Below, piece by piece: positions 23,097 to 26,555 of a stretch of 26,555 bases of DNA (positions within the stretch are counted from its first letter, which is position 1; each line of letters starts with the position of its first letter). The stretch is from the NCBI GenBank assembly GCA_910589085.1, contig CAJUSG010000032.1, forward strand, positions 1-26,555, in the 5' to 3' direction. The notes under the pieces were generated by a model. It ran no database searches. It was given only the letters and a program-made list of their open reading frames with translations, and was not told where the DNA came from. The translations under genes were made by a program, and so were the position numbers. The DNA comes from an uncultured Oscillospiraceae bacterium. GTDB taxonomy: Bacteria > Bacillota > Clostridia > Oscillospirales > Oscillospiraceae.

Positions 23097-25178
23097 TCAA
23101 CCGTCCGGATGATCCGGGCGGTTTTTTCGGGTGTCGATCCGGACCACCAGGGCGGTGCGGTCGTCGGTAGCGTCCTTCAGGTCCCGGGTGACCAGCTCCC
23201 GGGCCAGGTCCTTGGGGCTGGCCCCATCAAACTGGGTCAGCCGCTCCCGCAGCCAGCCGTCCTCCGCCCCGGAGCACACCCCGTCGCTGACCATCAGAAC
23301 GCAGTCCCCCGGGACCAGCCGCAGGGAGAACCGGTCCAGCGCGGAGGCTTCGCCCTCCGCCAGCCCGGCGGGCAGGGATCTCCCGCTGAGCCGCTGGACA
23401 CTGCCGCCCTTTTTAATGTAGGTGGGCGCCGCCCCCAGCTTATACAGCTCCCCCTCCCCGGTGAACAGGTCCAGCTGGAGCAGGTCCACCGTGGTGAAGC
23501 CGCCCGTCTCCTCCCCCCGCAGGGCCAGGGCGGAGGACAGGGTGGTCAGCGCCCGGCGGGCGTCCACCCCGGCCTGGAGCAGCTGCTCCAGCAGCCGCAC
23601 CGCCAGCGTGCTCTCCCGGTTGGCCTCCGGGCCGCTGCCCATGCCGTCGCACAGCAGCAGGTAAAGTTTTCCATCGTGGCGCTTGAAGTAGGTGCCCGCG
23701 TCGCCGCTCACCGTCTCGCCGGATTTTTTCCGGGCCGCCACCCCCGCCACCGCCATCAGAGGCTCCTGCTGGAGAAGGGAGATGGAGTCCTCCCCCTCCA
23801 GCTCCACCCGCATGGGGATGCCCAGCACGGCGGACAGCTCCCTGAGCCGGCTGGGCCGGGCCAGGGCGGCGCAGCCGGGACCCGCCGCCTCCACCCGGAG
23901 CAGTCCCCGGCCGTCCCGGTAGACAGCGGCCCGGGCGTCCAGCCGCAGCTCGGCCAGCCGCTGACGCAGACGGCGGTCGGCCACCGCATCGGGGGTCAGC
24001 TCCCGGCTCAGCTCGGCAGCCGCCTCCCCCAGCAGCTCGGACAGCTGGGCGTACTGCCGGCACACCGCCGCCCGGCTCTCCCGGATGCGGGCGTTGTACT
24101 GCCGGCGGTAAAACAGAGCGGTGAGCTCCTCGTTGATGGCCGTCACCAGCTCGGGAAAGTGGATACAGCGGTCGGCAAAGTGCCGGGGGAAGTCCACCGC
24201 CTCCGCCCTCCCCCGCTCCACCATGGCCGGGGTTGCGTCGTTCAGGGCGTTGAAGGTGGTGTTGTAATCGGTCTTCCAGCACCGGTCCCGGAGCGTACAG
24301 GCCCGGCACTGCCGGCCCGCCGCCCGGTCAAAGACGGTGGCCACATCATTGTCGTTGTCCGGGCCCCGGAAGGCGGAGCGCAGGGAGTCGCACAGGGTTC
24401 GGAAGGCCTGGGCGGTCTGCTCCAGCTTCTGCTGCACCAGCCGTTGGCCCTGGGGATCAGCGGAGGGGGCCGGGAACCACATGCCCAGCCAGCTCAGAAA
24501 CTGCTCCGGCGCGAAGAGGGCCAGGGCGCAGGCCCCCACCGCCGCTATGCCCAGCATCGGAATGCCAAAAATCTCCATAGGGGCCAGGGCCGACAGGCAG
24601 ACACACAGCAGGGCCAGCGGCCCCACCCGCCTGGCGGCGGCCGGAGGTTCCGATTTCCGTGGGACCATGGGGGCCAACGCCCCCCGAAAGGCCCAGCAGG
24701 CCGCCGCGGTGAGGGCGGTTTCTAAAATCAGCCGGCCAATTTCCGCCGGGTCCCAGTCCTTCCCCCCCTGGGTGATGACGCCGGTGAAGGCCACAAACAC
24801 ACCTGTTACCACGGGCATTGTCCACGGCCGGCGCAGTGGCTTCCAGTCGTAGAAGGCAAAGGCCACGGCAAAGGTGAGAATGGCCGCGGAGGAGTACCGC
24901 AGGCCGGGTGAAAATTCCAGGGCAGCCAGCGAGCCGAAGCAGGCCCCTACCAGAGCGGCCCCGCCGTACAGTCCCGAGCCTGACGCCCCCACGAACGCCG
25001 CGCCGAAGGGGGCACAGTCCTCAAAGATCATCGCTCCGGCCAGCACCGCCGCCAGCAGCAGATGGATGCCCGTCTCCGAGGCCAGCACCAGGGCGGAAGA
25101 GGCTTTTTTTTGCTTTACGGCCGACTCGGGCTGCTGTCGGAACTTGCTTAGCTTGGTATAAATTGTCTTGGCTGTCAT
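23097..25178 (-). CDS. spoIIE: Stage II sporulation protein E, membrane PP2C-type phosphatase
   Basis: The 693-residue protein has an N-terminal membrane region of about ten helices (roughly residues 30-245), a central region with a Cys-rich stretch (CRACTLRDRCW), and a C-terminal PP2C phosphatase domain from about 480. That domain carries the hallmark LLLCDGMGSGPEANRES, GGFTTVDLLQLDLFTG, KLGAAPTYI and VSDGVCSG motifs, with metal-binding Asp in DGMGSG and SDG. SpoIIE dephosphorylates the anti-anti-sigma factor SpoIIAA to release sigma-F in the forespore and acts at the septum. At 693 residues it is shorter than the B. subtilis protein (about 827). AGGAGG lies 8 nt before the ATG. Its presence indicates that the host can sporulate. 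Confidence 0.94.
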   Translation of the reverse strand: MTAKTIYTKLSKFRQQPESAVKQKKASSALVLASETGIHLLLAAVLAGAMIFEDCAPFGAAFVGASGSGLYGGAALVGACFGSLAALEFSPGLRYSSAAILTFAVAFAFYDWKPLRRPWTMPVVTGVFVAFTGVITQGGKDWDPAEIGRLILETALTAAACWAFRGALAPMVPRKSEPPAAARRVGPLALLCVCLSALAPMEIFGIPMLGIAAVGACALALFAPEQFLSWLGMWFPAPSADPQGQRLVQQKLEQTAQAFRTLCDSLRSAFRGPDNDNDVATVFDRAAGRQCRACTLRDRCWKTDYNTTFNALNDATPAMVERGRAEAVDFPRHFADRCIHFPELVTAINEELTALFYRRQYNARIRESRAAVCRQYAQLSELLGEAAAELSRELTPDAVADRRLRQRLAELRLDARAAVYRDGRGLLRVEAAGPGCAALARPSRLRELSAVLGIPMRVELEGEDSISLLQQEPLMAVAGVAARKKSGETVSGDAGTYFKRHDGKLYLLLCDGMGSGPEANRESTLAVRLLEQLLQAGVDARRALTTLSSALALRGEETGGFTTVDLLQLDLFTGEGELYKLGAAPTYIKKGGSVQRLSGRSLPAGLAEGEASALDRFSLRLVPGDCVLMVSDGVCSGAEDGWLRERLTQFDGASPKDLARELVTRDLKDATDDRTALVVRIDTRKNRPDHPDG

Positions 25179-25211
25179 GCCGCTGTCCTCCTAACCGTGA
25201 ATGTGACCCAC

Positions 25212-25245
25212 ATTATATTCCATTTTCTGGAAATTATGCGTCGAA
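25212..25245 (-). promoter_or_regulatory. spoIIE promoter with Spo0A-box-like site
   Basis: On the minus strand a TATAAT (plus 25212-25217) lacks a -35 at 17 nt. TTCGACG (plus 25239-25245) lies 21 nt upstream of it and matches the Spo0A box (TTCGACA read in this direction) at six of seven bases. Spo0A-activated promoters in Bacillus show this wide spacing. Confidence 0.5.
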
Positions 25246-25273
25246 AGTGGGGGCGCGGCCTGTAACTTTAGGC

Positions 25274-25302
25274 TTGTATTTTGGGAGAAAATCGAATACA
25301 AT
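25274..25302 (+). promoter_or_regulatory. Promoter of the Asp23-fakA operon
   Basis: TTGTAT (25274-25279), 17 nt, TACAAT (25297-25302), followed by an A/T-rich start region and an AAGGAAGG ribosome site before ATG 25358. Confidence 0.6.
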
Positions 25303-25357
25303 ATAAAATGTATATATACGAGTTCCCCTATCCTGACTGAAAGGAAGGTATTTTCCC

Positions 25358-25705
25358 ATGAAACTGGAAAACGAGCTGGGCGAGATCCGCATCAGCAGCG
25401 ACGTGTTCACCACCGTCACCGGCAGCGCCGCCACCAACTGCTACGGCGTGAAGGGCATGGCGGTGCGGTCCACCACCGACGGGCTGGTCCACCTGCTGAA
25501 GCGGGAGTCCATGTCCAAGGGCGTGAAGGTCTACTACAACGCCGACAGCACCGTCTCCATTGAGCTGCACATTATTGTGGAGAACGGGGTGAACCTGATG
25601 GCTGTCTGCCGCTCCATCATGAGCGAGGTGCGCTATGTGGTCAGCAAGACCACCGGGGTGGAGGTCGCCTCAGTGGACGTCTGTGTTGACTCCATGCGCT
25701 TCTGA
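25358..25705 (+). CDS. Asp23/Gls24 family protein (YloU-like)
   Basis: The 115-residue protein fits the Asp23/Gls24 family: a short acidic N-terminus (LENELGEIRISSDVFTTV), a central VYYNADSTVSIELHIIVENG strand pair, and an end with VASVDVCVDSMRF. Family members are small cytoplasmic proteins linked to envelope stress and the membrane. The gene commonly precedes fakA (yloV) in Firmicutes, as it does here, 27 nt upstream of it in a likely shared transcript. The exact role is unknown. Confidence 0.9.
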   Translation: MKLENELGEIRISSDVFTTVTGSAATNCYGVKGMAVRSTTDGLVHLLKRESMSKGVKVYYNADSTVSIELHIIVENGVNLMAVCRSIMSEVRYVVSKTTGVEVASVDVCVDSMRF

Positions 25706-25732
25706 TTCTTCGCAGAAAGGAATTTGCCGATT

Positions 25733-26555
25733 ATGGTACAAAATATTGACGCGGCGGTCTTTCAGCGGATGATGATTCACGCTCATACCGCCATCAACGC
25801 CCAGAAGCAGCCCATCAACGATTTGAATGTGTTCCCCGTCCCCGACGGCGACACCGGCACCAACATGACCCTCACCATCGGGGCCGCTGCCGCAGAGATG
25901 CGCAAAAAGCACTACGACACGGTGGGACAGGCCGCGGCCGGCACCGCCTCCGCCCTGCTCCGGGGGGCCCGGGGCAACTCGGGGGTGATTTTGTCCCTGC
26001 TGTTCCGGGGCTTCTCCAAGGCCATCAAGGACAAGGAGACCATGGACGGCCGGGACCTGGCCATCGCCCTGGACTTCGGGGTGGCCGCCGCCTACAAGGC
26101 GGTGATGAAGCCCGCCGAGGGCACCATCCTCACCGTCTCCCGCATGGCGGCCGCCCGGGCCGCCGGACATGCCCGGGAGGACGAGAGCTTTGAGGGCGTG
26201 CTGGAGGCCGCCATCCAGGAGGGGACTCAGGCCCTGGCCCACACCATCGACCAGAACCCGGTGCTGAAAAAGGCCGGCGTGGTGGACGCCGGCGGCAAGG
26301 GTTTTCTGGTTATTTTGCAGGGTATGCTGGACGAGGTCCGGGGACTGCCCATGCCCGAGGCCGGGGAGGATGGGGCCGTCCCCAACGACAAGGCCGACTT
26401 TGAGGCGGTCAACGTGGAGGACATCACCTTCGCCTTCGACACTGTGTTCATTGTCCGCAAGTTCAAGGAGGACGCCGACCTGGAGCCCTTCCGGAAGTAT
26501 CTCAACTCCATCGGCGACAGCCTGGTGATCGGCGAGGACGACGAGGCCTTTAAGG
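25733..26555 (+). CDS. fakA: Fatty acid kinase catalytic subunit FakA (DAK/YloV family), cut by the window end
   Basis: The visible 274 residues are the N-terminal kinase half: LNVFPVPDGDTGTNM with metal/ATP-binding Asp38 and Asp40, GARGNSGVILS, and KPAEGTILTVSR, then AGVVDAGGKGFLVILQGML at the end of the DhaL-like domain. A linker and the start of the next domain follow. The family is about 550 residues, so roughly half is missing. FakA phosphorylates fatty acids held by DegV-fold FakB proteins, feeding phospholipid synthesis and, in some species, signalling. An AGAAAGGA lies about 12 nt before the ATG. No stand-alone fakB is in the window, but a DegV domain occurs in the hybrid kinase at 652-3342. 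Confidence 0.92.
   Translation, partial: MVQNIDAAVFQRMMIHAHTAINAQKQPINDLNVFPVPDGDTGTNMTLTIGAAAAEMRKKHYDTVGQAAAGTASALLRGARGNSGVILSLLFRGFSKAIKDKETMDGRDLAIALDFGVAAAYKAVMKPAEGTILTVSRMAAARAAGHAREDESFEGVLEAAIQEGTQALAHTIDQNPVLKKAGVVDAGGKGFLVILQGMLDEVRGLPMPEAGEDGAVPNDKADFEAVNVEDITFAFDTVFIVRKFKEDADLEPFRKYLNSIGDSLVIGEDDEAFK

Noticed and set aside
22791..24725. 644-codon open frame on the plus strand across spoIIE
   Set aside because: Gln/Pro/Gly-rich shadow of a GC-rich gene; spoIIE on the other strand has clear family motifs.

Overview
The window looks like chromosome from a GC-rich, spore-forming gut Clostridia, most like an Oscillospiraceae relative (inference). Support: a SpoIIE sporulation phosphatase, a large S-layer-homology surface protein, the Asp23/Gls24-FakA gene pair typical of Firmicutes, strong AGGAGG-type ribosome sites and GTG/ATG starts. 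No rRNA, tRNA, CRISPR array or transposase was found.

Layout. (1) 1-94, minus: the start of a low-molecular-weight protein tyrosine phosphatase-like gene, with promoter and ribosome site, that appears to lose frame after about 19 codons and runs off the edge. (2) 95-651: no gene seen. (3) 652-6302, minus: a three-gene phosphorelay operon made of a stand-alone receiver, a membrane hybrid histidine kinase with pseudo-receiver, receiver and HPt, and a second membrane hybrid kinase whose C-terminus is a complete DegV (FakB-like, fatty-acid-binding) domain. No DNA-binding output protein is encoded with them. (4) 6303-6716: a divergent control region with a promoter each way and two operator-like inverted repeats. 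(5) 6717-15839, plus: one tightly packed eight-gene operon. It encodes an isochorismate/salicylate-synthase-like enzyme, a complete peptide/nickel-type ABC importer (lipoprotein, two permeases, two ATPases), a divergent anthranilate-synthase-I-like protein and a divergent glutamine amidotransferase, and it ends at a strong terminator. (6) 15877-16998: a LacI-family regulator with its own consensus promoter and a candidate operator. (7) 17106-17183: a nested palindrome. (8) 17216-17833: an orphan protein with a phage-like N-terminus. (9) 17892-22640, minus: a 1582-residue SLH-domain surface protein with a long leader. (10) 23097-25178, minus: spoIIE, with a promoter and Spo0A-box-like site. (11) 25358-26555, plus: an Asp23/Gls24 protein and fakA, the latter cut by the window end.

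How it may work together (inference). The kinase operon and the chorismate/importer operon are divergent and share a control region, so the phosphorelay may sense a condition or ligand relevant to the importer and the chorismate enzymes. The chorismate operon has no tryptophan or menaquinone genes, so its product is probably a small aromatic molecule with a special use (metal chelator, signal or secondary metabolite) and not a housekeeping intermediate. The two observations most worth following are the kinase-receiver-DegV fusion and this operon, in which a chorismate enzyme with an intact active site is paired with a TrpE-like protein that has lost several expected chorismate-site residues.
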